Assembly: GCF_038502225.1 (NCBI RefSeq) | Contig: NC_091355.1 | Coordinates: 10,918,448 to 10,982,447, forward strand | Source of the DNA: Cherax quadricarinatus | Lineage: Eukaryota > Arthropoda > Malacostraca > Decapoda > Parastacidae | Reading direction: 5' to 3' | Length of the DNA stretch: 64,000 nucleotides | Shown: in pieces, positions 33,651 to 45,029 of the stretch | Position numbering within the stretch: position 1 is the first letter of the stretch | Layout of the letters: each line of letters opens with the position of its first letter | Notes under the pieces: generated by a model | Told to the model about the DNA's origin: nothing | The model's input: the letters and a program-made list of their open reading frames with translations, nothing else | Databases searched by the model: none | Made by a program: the position numbers and the translations under genes

Positions 33651-34726
33651 CCCCTTCAGGGTCCAAGGCCCAAATCTGAAGTGGTGCCCCAGTGTCCAAG
33701 AATTTTCAAAAAAAAAATTTGTTATTTTTTCTTATGAAATGGTAGAGAATCTTTTTGCGAAGGTAATAAAACAAAAAGTACGAAATTTGATGGAAAATTG
33801 ACGAAATTATGCTCTCGCGAATTTTGATGTGTCAGCGATATTTACGAATCGGCGATTTTGCCGACTTTGACTTCCATTTTAGGCCAATTACATGATTCCA
33901 GTCGACCAAATTCTTAGCTATTTTACTAGTATTACTTCTATTCTATCGATTGAGCACAAGAAATCGCCAAGTCAACTGTTTCACCTACAAAATAAAGTGA
34001 TCGGAAATTGGTAATTTGGCCAATTTAACACAAAGTTCAAAATATTCCAATTTCAAAATAGCATCCAGAATAAACAATGTAGGCATTCCTGGCACTAAAC
34101 TAACATTTCCTTGGTTCATTAGTTACGTTTTGAGGCTTTACAAATAAATCCCATTTTTATTTTTTATTTACATAATGAATTTTTATTCACACCAAAAAAT
34201 AGAAGATTTACTGTTATGCAATATTGTAATAATTGTATAAATATCATCACCACATTTGTGAATGTGTATTAGATCCACCAGCTGGCGTGTATTAGACGTG
34301 TGAGGTCGTTTGTTTACTCTTGAACATCGACAAAAATTTAACATTTCCGCTACTTTGAGCTCAGTTTCAAGCCATTTCCGGTGCTAAAACCAATCAAAAT
34401 CATCTCTATTTCTGTAATATGTCTTCCATTCTATCAAATGAGACCAAGAAATTGCAAATACAACTATAAAAAACATACGAAAAAACACTGCAAAGTTGCT
34501 GTTTTAATCGAAAATCTTGGTTTCATTTTTTTTTTCTCTCATTATACACAGTGTGCTGCAGGATTTGTTTTATGTGGTGCACACATACCACATAGATGTA
34601 TTCTCTCATATCTAGGCCCAAGTGTACCACTCACAGTTTATCAGAGTGAGCTGAGCTCATGACGTAGATCTACGGTTTGGACACTGAACGCAAAGCCGTA
34701 GATCTACGGGACGGACCCTGAAAGGG
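33651..34726. mobile_element. piggyBac-like non-autonomous element, TTAA target
   Basis: It starts CCCCTTCAGGGTCC and ends GGACCCTGAAAGGG, with TTAA on both sides (33647-33650 and 34727-34730). The 1076-bp interior carries no ORF. It shares long blocks with the elements at 55815-57088 and 59128-60253 and with the fragment at 51690-52330. TTAA duplication and CCC-starting ends fit piggyBac. It directly precedes a Tc1 fragment. Confidence 0.8.
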
Positions 34727-34730
34727 TTAA

Positions 34731-35110
34731 ATGCGATACAGGTCCCTTTCTGTACTATTTTCTAGACGATAATGAACCAATTTACACAGAGTTGTTCAAA
34801 ATTGGCAGAAAGAACATGAAAGTGAAGTTGAACACTTGGACTGGCTCCCACAACTGCCAGATCTAAATATTATCGAGCATCTCTGGGGTCAATTGGACCA
34901 GCAAGTCAGGAACCAATTACCTCCACTGTTGTCTTTGGAAAAGTTAGAGCAGGTTTTACTTAAGGAATGGCTCAAAATTTCTCTGGATACTCTTCAAATG
35001 CTATGTGAAATCAATTCCTCGATGAGCTGGTGCTGTTTTAGCTAGAAACAGAGGACCATCTCCATATTGAAAATAAAAAATGTTTAAGAACGATGTGTTC
35101 ATTTTATTTT
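34731..35110 (+). pseudogene. Tc1-like transposase C-terminal fragment
   Basis: A frame at 34836-35045 reads DWLPQLPDLNIIEHLWGQLD, the DWP..SPDLNPIE..W motif that holds the last acidic residue of the Tc1 DDE triad. The C-terminal helix region and a stop follow. Upstream, 34740-34835 contains NGPK-like remnants (GACAATGAACCA) of the middle Asp motif. No terminal repeats are seen and only the C-terminal third remains. Confidence 0.65.
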
Positions 35111-35119
35111 GTCCTGTAT

Positions 35120-35350
35120 GTTGCGCTTGTAGCCAGTGGTTAGCACTTGCACCTCACTACTAATGGAATGTAAGGTTGAATCCCATGTAGGCAGCACTTA
35201 TGTGCAAATCTAACGCCTGCTGCCCACCTTACTTAGCAGTAGACACCTTGGAAACAAACCATACCACAGGTGGGGATAGAACCCGTAATCAGAGAGTCAT
35301 AAAACTCCAGACTGACGTGTTAGCCACTGGGCCAGCTGGCTAACGCATAA
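35120..35350. mobile_element. Fold-back pair of tRNA-like SINE heads
   Basis: The plus strand has GTAGCCAGTGGTTAGCACTT then GGTTGAATCCC (A- and B-box-like). The minus strand, from about 35345, has CAGTGGCTAACACGTCAGTC then TTATGACTCTCTGATTACGG and GGTTCTATCCCC. The two heads face each other across about 80 bp. It is related to the head at 2185-2260. Confidence 0.55.
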
Positions 35351-35452
35351 ACTTTAGTGTTTGTGGCATCCTGAGAATATTCTTAGAACTGAAAACGGAG
35401 CACACTGATTGGTTTTATTCAGGTTTCCTGAGTTACTAGTCCAAGTAGAGTA

Positions 35453-36066
35453 CAGGCAGGCCCTGCTTATACAGCAGGTTAGGTTCCAGGCTACTGCTGT
35501 AAAGTGAAAATCACTGTAAAGTGAAACAATAAGATAAGATAAGATAAGATAAGATTTCGTTCGGATTTTTAACCCCGGAGGGTTAGCCACCCAGGATAAC
35601 CCAAGAAAGTCAGTGCGTCATCGAGGACTGTCTAACTTATTTCCATTGGGGTCCTTAATCTTGTCCCCCAGGATGCGACCCACACCAGTCGACTAACACC
35701 CAGGTACCTATTTGCTGCTAGGTGAACAGGACAACAGGTGTAAGGAAACGTGTCGAAATGTTTCCACCCGCCGGGAATCGAACCCGGGCCCTCCGTGTGT
35801 GAAGCGGGAGCTTTAGCCACCAGGCCACCGGGCCACCAATATCTTTTCTCACTTTCAAATGCATATGAAAGACTGAGCAATTGGCCTAAAAAAATGCATA
35901 TACAATGCACACATAACTTACCTTATATATTTTCATCCTTAACTTATAGGGAGTGGTGAATATATTTATTGTAGGAAGTCTGAATAAATGAAGAATGAGT
36001 ATAACTAAAAACCACTGCATTAGTGAAACACTGTAAAGCAAAGCACTGTAAAGCGAGTCCCTCCTG
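35453..36066. mobile_element. pogo-type MITE interrupted by a SINE
   Basis: It starts CAGGCAGGCCCTGCTTATAC and ends GCGAGTCCCTCCTG, with TA flanks (35451-35452, 36067-36068). It is homologous in inverse orientation to the 324-bp element at 677-1000. The extra length is a SINE at 35524-35842. Confidence 0.75.
35524..35842 (-). mobile_element. tRNA-derived SINE, nearly full length
   Basis: On the minus strand it starts with a tRNA-like head. A-box TGGCCTGGTGGCTAAAGC is followed by an anticodon-arm region CTTCACACACGGA (possibly Val CAC) and the B-box GGGTTCGATTCCC (about 35765-35778). The body has CACCTGTTGTCC, GTACCTGGGTGTTAGTCGAC and GGTTATCCTGGGTGGCTAAC. It ends in a (TTATC)n tail (35526-35553 on the plus strand). 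Pol III transcription and LINE mobilisation are inferred from the family type. Other copies: 18125-18445 and 36925-38408 (split). Confidence 0.85.
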
Positions 36067-36068
36067 TA

Positions 36069-36924
36069 TTCTTCTTGAGTGGTAAAGTAGTACCCCATGG
36101 CAGCAGTGTGGTAAGATAGCGTGATAAGGCCACATGTGAAGTTGGATTAGCCACTGGCACTATGATTGCCAGGTAGTAACCAATCCTAGCTTACCCGTAC
36201 TGGACTCGCTGATCCAAGGATACTTCCAGCAACATTAAAATACTACCTGTAAAAACATCCATTTAACAGACAAAATTTGTGGCCAGACAATATTCAAAAG
36301 CAACAAAGTCTGTTAAACCCAGAACTTTTATTAGTTATGATCACAAAAAAATTATTCTCAATTTGGCTTTAACAGACACTGCCCTTCTTTTCCCTATTAG
36401 TCTGTTAAACTGAGGCTTCACTATAACTTTCCTGTCCAATGTTTTAAAGTCCGGGGGTTTAATTTGGCTCCTGGCATTTTAAAGCAGTAACCAATACACA
36501 TTTCACCGTTTTCCTCTTGTTGTTATCTTTACCTTGCCAAATCACCAGTGGTATCACTAGTGGCAGCATGCTGAGCTCACAGATGAAAGGATTTGGGCTA
36601 AATTCTGCTGCTCTTTTTCATAGATAATGTACCCAGGTTTATTAACTGTTATGCATTGCATTATGGAAGGCCCATAAAGAGTAATCTGCACCGCTTGGCT
36701 TTCTTGTGTTATTCTGGATTATTAATCTTCCATTTCAAATCTGAATATTTTTTTCCATCCAAAAACACATCCTGACACCAGTTACTGTTTACCTTGTATT
36801 TTATTTTTTAGAAAGCCAAAATGTGCAACACTGCAGTCACTGCAATACATTAACAAATGTTTTCAAATCAAGCCCCTGTAAACACAGATTCCTTCAAGTA
36901 GAAGAGGAATTGTACTTTCCGTTG
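36069..36924. other. Unassigned stretch
   Basis: AT-rich. No ORF with recognised features, no clear element. Confidence 0.35.
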
Positions 36925-37375
36925 ATGCCTTGGTAGGCAACGCTCTCACTTCACACACTGAGTGTCCATGGTTCAATCCCCGGTCGGATGGAAATGTTGG
37001 GCATATTTCCTTACACCTGCTGTCCCTGTTCGCTTAGCAGTAAGTAGGCATGTACAGTGGACCCTCGGTTATCGGCCGTTCCGCTTATCGGCCAACTCGG
37101 TTATCGGCCGTTTTTTCGGCTTCCGGTTATTGGCCGTTATTTCGCTAATCGGCCGTATTGGACGCGTCCACCCGCCTACCCACCAGCCACTCGCGCATTT
37201 GTGAGTCAGTCTGGGTGTGTCTCTGGGTGAGTGAGGACACTTCTGCGCATTCATCCAAACATCAAGGAAGCTAATGTTGCAAAAGGGAGTTTAGCAGAGA
37301 GGCAGGACCCCAATGGAAATAAGTCACTCTCTCTGACTTTTGGGTTATCCTAGGTTTTTTACACATATGCTGTCG

Positions 37376-37575
37376 AAGGGAGGCAGGGAGTGTAGCAGGC
37401 AGGCAGGGAGTGTAGCAGGGAAACAAGGAATGTGGAAGGGAGGCAGCAAGTGTAGCAGGCAGGCAGGGAGTGTAGCATGGAGAGAGGGAGTGTAGCAGGC
37501 AGGTACAGAGTGTAATAGGGAGGCAGGGTGTAGAAGGGAGTGTAAAAGGCAGGGAGTGTAGAAGAAAGGCAGGGA
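37376..37575. repeat. GGGAGTGTAGCAGGCAGGCA minisatellite
   Basis: Irregular units of 17-25 bp around GGCAGGGAGTGTAGCAGG, inside the Tigger-type element. Minus-strand frames reading LLHSLP are repeat translations. Confidence 0.85.
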
Positions 37576-37597
37576 GTGTAGCAGGCAGGGAGGAAAG

Positions 37598-37665
37598 TAA
37601 CCCCAGAGAGGGTTTTGATACCTTAAGTCCTTATGGAGGGAGATTCCCCTTCCAAACAATAATCA
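37598..37665 (+). pseudogene. Tigger transposase C-terminal scrap
   Basis: AAAGTAACCCCAGAGAGGGT and TGGAGGGAGATTCCCCTTCC align with the tail of the ORF at 26521-26880 (VTPEKD...VLMEG.SPSK). Confidence 0.6.
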
Positions 37666-37849
37666 GTCCTCCCTCTCTCCTCCTCCCTGTCTTCCATAAG
37701 CCAACAAGAGTCTTCAATAAAGGTATGTAATAGTGATTTAAATGTTCATTTATTTATTTTATTTAGTTCTCATTGTTTTGTATATGTAAAACTATAATTA
37801 ATCTTTAAAAAATGTATTTTTTTGTTAATATTTTGGGTGTCTGGAATGG

Positions 37850-38137
37850 ATCAATTTTTTTTTTTTTAACAAGTCGGCCGTCTCCTACCGAGGCAGGGTG
37901 ACCCAAAAAGAAAGAAAACCCCCAAAAAGAAAATACTTTTATCGTCATTCAACACTTTCACCTCACTCACACATAATCACTGTTTTTGCAGAGATGTTCA
38001 GAATACAACAGTTTAGAAGTATGTATATACGTATAAAGAATACACAACACATCCCTCCAAACTGCCAGTATCCCAAACCCCTCCTTTAAAGTGCAGGCAT
38101 TGTACTTCCCATTTCCAGGACTCAAGTCCAGCTATAT
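37850..38137 (-). mobile_element. RTE 3' UTR insertion, 5' truncated
   Basis: A T-run (37855-37868) leads into AACAAGTCGGCCGTCTCCTA and GGCAGGGTGACCC, then the CTCCTTTAAAGTGCAGGCAT block of the RTE 3' UTR as at 45040-45300. It contains no coding sequence. Confidence 0.75.
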
Positions 38138-38408
38138 AAAATAATTGTATTTACATTAATTCTTAGGGGAAATATTATTTCGGTTTTAGGCCGACCTTTT
38201 AGAACGGATTATGGCCGATAACCGAGGGTCCACTGTACCTGGGTGTTAGTCACCCAGGTACATACCTACTTACTGGTGTGGGTCACATCCTGGGAAAGAA
38301 GGCTGAAGAGCCCCAATGGAAATAAGACAGACAGTCCTCGATGATGCACAGACTTTCTTGGGTTATCCTGGGTAGCTAACCCTCCAGGTTAAAAATCTGA
38401 ACAAATCT

Positions 38409-39829
38409 TATCACTAGCTGGGTTTTTCTCTCACCAAAGTGCCAGTGGCCTGCAAAAATTTACTAAGCCCTGCACTCATGCATTTGTCATGCACGATTGC
38501 AGGGCTCACCTGGAAAGTGAGCCTATCCCTGGAGATGCGGCTCTTCGGTGGGTTACATGCTTCTTTGGTTTGTGGGTAGAAATGTAACAGGAGACTCAGT
38601 GTTAGTCCCACTGAACTGATTGGCATATAATGAAATGCTCCATCATCATCTACTGGTGGGTTAGGTGCCGGTTCACTCGTATACTTCATGCCCAAGTTCA
38701 CGGTTCATATGTTCTTGGTTCAGTCATGTTTGTAGATCATAAATTGGGAGTTTGTGCAGTATGGGGTGGCACTTGACCTACCAATGGGATGGTGTATTTT
38801 GGTTCTGTGATTGCTCCACACTCTCTCCCTCCCTCCTGCTCTCTCCTCCTGTCTCTTTCACCCCTCCCTTCTGCTTTCTCTCTCCCTCTCTTCTGCTCTC
38901 TCCTCCCCCCACACACAGCTTCACCTATGCACCTACCTTTGGAGAATGTAGTGGGGAGATATCTGCAGTAGATAATTAAACTCCTAAGTCTACCTATCTC
39001 TAGAGGAAGACTTTCCAATTCCCTCTCTCAGATCAGTGGGTATGACACTACAACATACTTAGTGGCAGTTTTACAACCATCAAATTATTGCAAACTGACT
39101 GTTGAATCTAGAGCTATAGCACATAATTAATCTTGCCTGTGCTCTCCACCTCACAGATGGAGCTGTATACTAAATCATTCCTTGTATTCCCATCAATCCC
39201 GTAATCCCATCAATCCTCATAATCCCATCCCAATTCCCATCACAAGAGTGTGAGACTGACTGAGCTCAGACACTACCTCATTTGAGACAGGAAAGCCAAC
39301 TTCAGTCTGTCCCATATTTCCATGAGACCTGTTGTCCTGGTTCTACCGACATGCCCTTCGATTAATTTGCCACTAATGTGCATTTGCATACTAGTATACA
39401 AAGGTAAGCCACTAGTATGCATTTACATAATAGTAGCTTTCCTTTGTGCTTTACAGTGTTTTATTACACATAAACTACATTATCTTTGTACAGAATAAAA
39501 AGAAATAAAAGTTAGAATTTGAACTTCCAGGTTTACTTTCCTTCAATGAATTTTTTTTTCTACCTTTCTACATTCAGAGGTCTACTGCCTCCTTATTGTA
39601 GTGATGTGGAGGTCCACAAGTCTTCATTGTTCATTAATGCTCAACCTAGGTCTCATCTCTCATTCTAATCCAAATTCTCTCAAAAATGCTGTTAATGAGC
39701 ACAAAAATGTGCACTAGGACATCTACCAATAAACTCACTCTTAATACTGATACCTTCTACACAATGTTTGCAAACAAAGCTGCAAATGGCTACTAAATAT
39801 AATGATCAATAATTCACACAATGATGCAA
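38409..39829. other. Unassigned stretch with CT-rich tract
   Basis: A polypyrimidine (CTCTC, CCTCC) run lies at 38815-38915. I see no coding or terminal-repeat signal elsewhere. Confidence 0.4.
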
Positions 39830-40085
39830 AATTCTTAGGTCTATACCTTGACATTAAACTCCCACATCAAGCACATTACCAAGGTTTCCATAACAGAGGA
39901 CATCCTATCCAAGATGTTACTATATGCCTCAAAGAGCATTACTTACACTGTACTACTCTCTAATCTATCCTTACCTCACCTATGGTATTTGTGCTTGGGG
40001 ATCTACTATAGCATATCACCTAACGCTAATACTGCAGCCCAAGATTATTCAGTGGTATACCATTTGTTCCTTATACCTCTCTCCT
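39830..40085 (+). pseudogene. Non-LTR RT thumb remnant
   Basis: One frame gives LGLYLD at about 39837 and a later frame gives LIYPYLTYGICAWGSTI-like sequence (39960-40010). This is the LG..LD...L.YPYL.YGI..WG pattern of jockey-like RTs after the catalytic motif. The rest is degraded. Confidence 0.5.
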
Positions 40086-40359
40086 TCACGCTCTACTTTT
40101 TAACACCAGTAGGCCCCTAGTTTTATACTTGGCTAAACCCTCTATATTATCGAGTGCTTTCAATTGCAATAATTTTCTTTGGGGTGGATCTTTCTGCAAC
40201 TCCCTTGGTAACCAACTAAGATCAATTCTCACTCTTACACCTTTGCCTGTCTTATCTTGTCTTGAACCCACATAGACCCCTCACACTTGTGCTCATTCAA
40301 GTACTGACCCTCAACTTCAATATCTTCCACTGACCTCACCATTGACTGGGCAGTCATAA

Positions 40360-40560
40360 ATGATCTCTAAACAGTAATTCTTTCATTAACACAACCTGTT
40401 GTCCATTACCCGCTATTTCTTGCAAGCTATTCATGTTAGAGAAACTGGTCTGCAGTTTAACACCTGTATCTCCTTTCTTAAATATAAGAACTACATTTGC
40501 TGTCTTCCAGACCTCTTAACTATCCTCTATTCATTCAATTATTGAAGATCATAGGTAGTG
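40360..40560 (-). pseudogene. CR1 RT palm fragment
   Basis: In reverse complement this contains an ...EVWKTANVV.IF.KGD-like piece (AGGTCTGGAAGACAGCAAATG) followed by the turn into a TGVKLQTS..N piece. This is the beginning of the RT of the CR1 copies. It is highly decayed. Confidence 0.5.
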
Positions 40561-40921
40561 GTTTAGACAATTAGAGATAATACTGTACAACTGAATTATA
40601 TAAAAGTGTAATAACCTCATGTTCAGCACAAATCATACATTCAAGACACTAGTTTAGGTAAAAATCTGATATCCCACACAGCAAATTGTTGACCAATACA
40701 AGAGTGTGAGAAACTACATTAATAATACAATGTAACCTTGTTAATATGGAACTCTAAGCTGTTTTAAAACTTTCTCAAGAACTCAACTTCAACTGATGTT
40801 CACTGAATACTTCAAAATTTACAAGAAGCAATAGCTCATGGATTCATTGCCATCATTTGGAGTGTACACCAAAAATATGTGTTGCATTTATTTTAGCCTC
40901 ATGATGGATTCTAATAAGAAA

Positions 40922-41311
<390 letters not shown>

Positions 41312-44300
41312 TGCTGGTTTTCTTTTTCTGTCTCATAAACACGCTAGATAACAGGGATATCTTGCTACTCCTACTTACACTTTGGTCACACTTCACAGAC
41401 ACGCACATGCATATATATATATACATACATCTAGGTTTTTCTCCTTATTCTAAATAGCTCTTGTTCTTTTTTTTATTTCTTCTATTGTCCATGGGGAAGT
41501 GGAAAAGAATCTTTCCTCCGTAAGCCATGCGTGTCGTATGAGGCGACTAAAATGCCGGGAGCAATGGGCTAGTAACCCCTTCTCCTGTATACATTTACTA
41601 AAAAAGAGAAGAAGAAAAACTTTATAAAACTGGGTTGTTTAAATGTGCGTGGATGTAGTGCGGATGACAAGAAACAGATGATTGCTGATGTTATGAATGA
41701 AAAGAAGTTGGATGTCCTGGCTCTAAGCGAAACAAAGCTGAAGGGGGTAGGAGAGTTTCAGTGGGGGGAAATAAATGGGATTAAATCTGGAGTATCTGAG
41801 AGAGTTAGAGCAAAGGAAGGGGTAGCAGTAATGTTAAATGATCAGTTATGGAAGGAGAAAAGAGAATATGAATGTGTAAATTCAAGAATTATGTGGATTA
41901 AAGTAAAGGTTGGATGCGAGAAGTGGGTCATAATAAGCGTGTATGCACCTGGAGAAGAGAGGAATGCAGAGGAGAGAGAGAGATTTTGGGAGATGTTAAG
42001 TGAATGTATAGGAGCCTTTGAACCAAGTGAGAGAGTAATTGTGGTAGGGGACCTGAATGCTAAAGTAGGAGAAACTTTTAGAGAGGGTGTGGTAGGTAAG
42101 TTTGGGGTGCCAGGTGTAAATGATAATGGGAGCCCTTTGATTGAACTTTGTATAGAAAGGGGTTTAGTTATAGGTAATACATATTTTAAGAAAAAGAGGA
42201 TAAATATGTATACACGATATGATGTAGGGCGAAATGACAGTAGTTTGTTGGATTATGTATTAGTAGATAAAAGACTGTTGAGTAGACTTCAGGATGTACA
42301 TGTTTATCGAGGGGCCACAGATATATCAGATCACTTTCTAGTTGTAGCTACACTGAGAGTAAAAGGTAGATGGGATACAAGGAGAATAGAAGCATCAGGG
42401 AAGAGAGAGGTGAAGGTTTATAAACTAAAAGAGGAGGCAGTTAGGGTAAGATATAAACAGCTATTGGAGGATAGATGGGCTAATGAGAGCATAGGCAATG
42501 GGGTCGAAGAGGAATGGGGTAGGTTTAAAAATGTAGTGTTAGAGTGTTCAGCAGAAGTTCGTGGTTACAGGAAAGTGGGTGCAGGAGGGAAGAGGAGCGA
42601 TTGGTGGAATGATGATGTAAAGAGAGTAGTAAGGGAGAAAAAGTTAGCATATGAGAAGTTTTTACAAAGTAGAAGTGATGCAAGGAGGGAAGAGTATATG
42701 GAGAAAAAGAGAGAGGTTAAGAGAGTGGTGAAGCAATGTAAAAAGAGAGCAAATGAGAGAGTGGGTGAGCTGTTATCAACAAATTTTGTTGAAAATAAGA
42801 AAAAGTTTTGGAGTGAGATTAACAAGTTAAGGAAGCCTAGAGAACAAATGGATTTGTCAGTTAAAAATAGGAGAGGAGAGTTATTAAATGGAGAGTTAGA
42901 GGTATTGGGAAGATGGAGGGAATATTTTGAGGAATTGTTAAATGTTGATGAAGATAGGGAAGCTGTGATTTCGTGTATAGGGCAAGGAGGAATAACATCT
43001 TGTAGGAGTGAGGAAGAGCCAGTTGTGAGTGTGGGGGAAGTTCGTGAGGCAGTAGGTAAAATGAAAGGGGGTAAGGCAGCCGGGATTGATGGGATAAAGA
43101 TAGAAATGTTAAAAGCAGGTGGGGATATAGTTTTGGAGTGGTTGGTGCAATTATTTAATAAATGTATGGAAGAGGGTAAGGTACCTAGGGATTGGCAGAG
43201 AGCATGCATAGTTCCTTTGTATAAAGGCAAAGGGGATAAAAGAGAGTGCAAAAATTATAGGGGGATAAGTCTGTTGAGTGTACCTGGTAAAGTATATGGT
43301 AGAGTTATAATTGAAAGAATTAAGAGTAAGACGGAGAATAGGATAGCAGATGAACAAGGAGGCTTTAGGAAAGGTAGGGGGTGTGTGGACCAGGTGTTTA
43401 CAGTGAAACATATAAGTGAACAGTATTTAGATAAGGCTAAAGAGGTCTTTGTGGCATTTATGGATTTGGAAAAGGCGTATGACAGGGTGGATAGGGGGGC
43501 AATGTGGCAGATGTTGCAAGTGTATGGTGTAGGAGGTAGGTTACTGAAAGCAGTGAAGAGTTTTTACGAGGATAGTGAGGCTCAAGTTAGAGTATGTAGA
43601 AAAGAGGGAAATTTTTTCCCAGTAAAAGTAGGCCTTAGACAGGGATGTGTGATGTCACCGTGGTTGTTTAATATATTTATAGATGGGGTTGTAAGAGAAG
43701 TAAATGCGAGGGTCTTGGCAAGAGGCGTGGAGTTAAAAGATAAAGAATCACACACAGGGTGGGAGTTGTCACAGCTGCTCTTTGCTGATGACACTGTGCT
43801 CTTGGGAGATTCTGAAGAGAAGCTGCAGAGATTGGTGGATGAATTTGGTAGGGTGTGCAAAAGAAGAAAATTAAAGGTGAATACAGGAAAGAGTAAGGTT
43901 ATGAGGATAACAAAAAGATTAGGTGATGAAAGATTGAATATCAGATTGGAGGGAGAGAGTATGGAGGAGGTGAACGTATTCAGATATTTGGGAGTGGACG
44001 TGTCAGCGGATGGGTCTATGAAAGATGAGGTGAATCATAGAATTGATGAGGGAAAAAGAGTGAGTGGTGCACTTAGGAGTCTGTGGAGACAGAGAACTTT
44101 GTCCTTGGAGGCAAAGAGGGGAATGTATGAGAGTATAGTTTTACCAACGCTCTTATATGGGTGTGAAGCATGGGTGATGAATGTTGCAGCGAGGAGAAGG
44201 CTGGAGGCAGTGGAGATGTCATGTCTGAGGGCAATGTGTGGTGTGAATATAATGCAGAGAATTCGTAGTTTGGAAGTTAGGAGGAGGTGCGGGATTACCA

Positions 44301-44800
44301 AAACTATTGTCCAGAGGGCTGAGGAAGGGTTGTTGAGGTGGTTCGGACATGTAGAGAGAATGGAGCGAAACAGAATAACTTCAAGAGTGTATCAGTCTGT
44401 AGTGGAAGGAAGGCGGGGTAGGGGTCGGCCTAGGAAGGGTTGGAGGGAGGGGGTAAAGGAGGTTTTGTGTGCGAGGGGCTTGGACTTCCAGCAGGCATGC
44501 GTGAGCGTGTTTGATAGGAGTGAATGGAGACAAATGGTTTTTAATACTTGACGTGCTGTTGGAGTGTGAGCAAAGTAACATTTATGAAGGGATTCAGGGA
44601 AACCGGCAGGCCGGACTTGAGTCCTGGAGATGGGAAGTACAGTGCCTGCACTCTGAAGGAGGGGTGTTAATGTTGCAGTTTAAAAACTGTAGTGTAAAGC
44701 ACCCTTCTGGCAAGACAGTGATGGAGTGAATGATGGTGAAAGTTTTTCTTTTTCGGGCCACCCTGCCTTGGTGGGAATCGGCCAGTGTGATAATAAAAAA
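41312..44800 (+). mobile_element. RTE-clade LINE with intact coding region
   Basis: The leader is 41312-41640 (conserved in all RTE copies here), followed by one ORF (to 44551). The 3' UTR (44552-44790) ends with an A-run and AT repeats. The 5' end is cut by the AT tract, whereas the relative at 30130-30555 keeps about 100 bp more. The coding region shows no stop or frameshift. Its close similarity to the minus-strand copy at 26985-30555 suggests recent activity. Confidence 0.85.
41645..44551 (+). CDS. RTE APE endonuclease-reverse transcriptase
   Basis: 968 codons are open to the stop at 44551, about the usual size for RTE ORF2. The APE domain (about 1-235) has the start LNVRG, SETKL, GDLNAKVG near residue 135, DYVLVDK and SDHF near 229. 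The RT has KAAGIDGI near 478, FMDLEKAYDRVD near 605, GLRQGCVMSPWLFN near 662, FADDTVLLGD near 713 and YLGVDVS near 780. The C-terminal LLRWFGHVERM and GRPRKGW end is typical of RTE. The frame is open from 41576, but the first ATG is at 41678, inside the APE fold. Non-AUG start, an upstream exon or a frameshift must therefore supply the true N-terminus. It nicks and reverse-transcribes its target (established for the clade). Confidence 0.85.
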   Translation: MRGCSADDKKQMIADVMNEKKLDVLALSETKLKGVGEFQWGEINGIKSGVSERVRAKEGVAVMLNDQLWKEKREYECVNSRIMWIKVKVGCEKWVIISVYAPGEERNAEERERFWEMLSECIGAFEPSERVIVVGDLNAKVGETFREGVVGKFGVPGVNDNGSPLIELCIERGLVIGNTYFKKKRINMYTRYDVGRNDSSLLDYVLVDKRLLSRLQDVHVYRGATDISDHFLVVATLRVKGRWDTRRIEASGKREVKVYKLKEEAVRVRYKQLLEDRWANESIGNGVEEEWGRFKNVVLECSAEVRGYRKVGAGGKRSDWWNDDVKRVVREKKLAYEKFLQSRSDARREEYMEKKREVKRVVKQCKKRANERVGELLSTNFVENKKKFWSEINKLRKPREQMDLSVKNRRGELLNGELEVLGRWREYFEELLNVDEDREAVISCIGQGGITSCRSEEEPVVSVGEVREAVGKMKGGKAAGIDGIKIEMLKAGGDIVLEWLVQLFNKCMEEGKVPRDWQRACIVPLYKGKGDKRECKNYRGISLLSVPGKVYGRVIIERIKSKTENRIADEQGGFRKGRGCVDQVFTVKHISEQYLDKAKEVFVAFMDLEKAYDRVDRGAMWQMLQVYGVGGRLLKAVKSFYEDSEAQVRVCRKEGNFFPVKVGLRQGCVMSPWLFNIFIDGVVREVNARVLARGVELKDKESHTGWELSQLLFADDTVLLGDSEEKLQRLVDEFGRVCKRRKLKVNTGKSKVMRITKRLGDERLNIRLEGESMEEVNVFRYLGVDVSADGSMKDEVNHRIDEGKRVSGALRSLWRQRTLSLEAKRGMYESIVLPTLLYGCEAWVMNVAARRRLEAVEMSCLRAMCGVNIMQRIRSLEVRRRCGITKTIVQRAEEGLLRWFGHVERMERNRITSRVYQSVVEGRRGRGRPRKGWREGVKEVLCARGLDFQQACVSVFDRSEWRQMVFNT

Positions 44801-44821
44801 AAAAAATATATATATATATAT

Positions 44822-45011
44822 ACTTCTTCTTTCAACAAACTGGCCATATCCCACCAAAGCAGGGTGGCCCAAAAAGAAAAACTAAAAGTTTCTCTTTTTT
44901 AACTTTAGTAATGTGTGCAGAAGGGGTTACTAGCCCCTTGCTCCTGGCACTTTAGTCGCCTCTTACGACACGCATGGCTTATGGAGGAAGAATTCTGTTC
45001 CACTTCCCCAT
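44822..45011 (-). mobile_element. RTE-derived short chimera
   Basis: On the minus strand it starts with the RTE leader block (CCATGGGGAAGTGGAACAGA, GCATGCGTGTCGTAAGAGGC on that strand) and runs directly into the RTE 3' end (TTTTGGGCCACCCTGCTTTG). The whole coding region is missing. Other copies: 47925-48252, 48253-48684, 48685-50335, 53235-53713. Trans-mobilisation by RTE is inferred. Confidence 0.75.
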
Positions 45012-45029
45012 GGAGAATATATACTTTTT

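Larger units (their letters stand above)
37055..38235. mobile_element. Tigger-type element inside a SINE
   Basis: The termini are CAGTGGACCCTCGGTTATCG and CGATAACCGAGGGTCCACTG, a perfect 20-bp inverted pair. TA is duplicated at 37053-37054 and 38236-38237. The inside holds a 20-ish-bp minisatellite (37376-37575), the C-terminal scrap of a Tigger transposase (37598-37665) and an inserted RTE 3' end (37850-38137). It has no transposase of its own. Confidence 0.85.
36925..38408 (+). mobile_element. tRNA-derived SINE split by a Tigger insertion
   Basis: The head (B-box GGTTCAATCCCC near 36970) and body run to 37052. The body resumes at 38238 (CTGGGTGTTAGTCACCCAGG) and ends at about 38408 with CTTATC. 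The 37055-38235 element lies between, with the TA target duplicated. Confidence 0.75.

Noticed and set aside
35765..35842. tRNA gene candidate
   Set aside because: The A- and B-boxes are good, but the sequence continues into a SINE body with a (TTATC)n tail, and the acceptor stem does not pair well.
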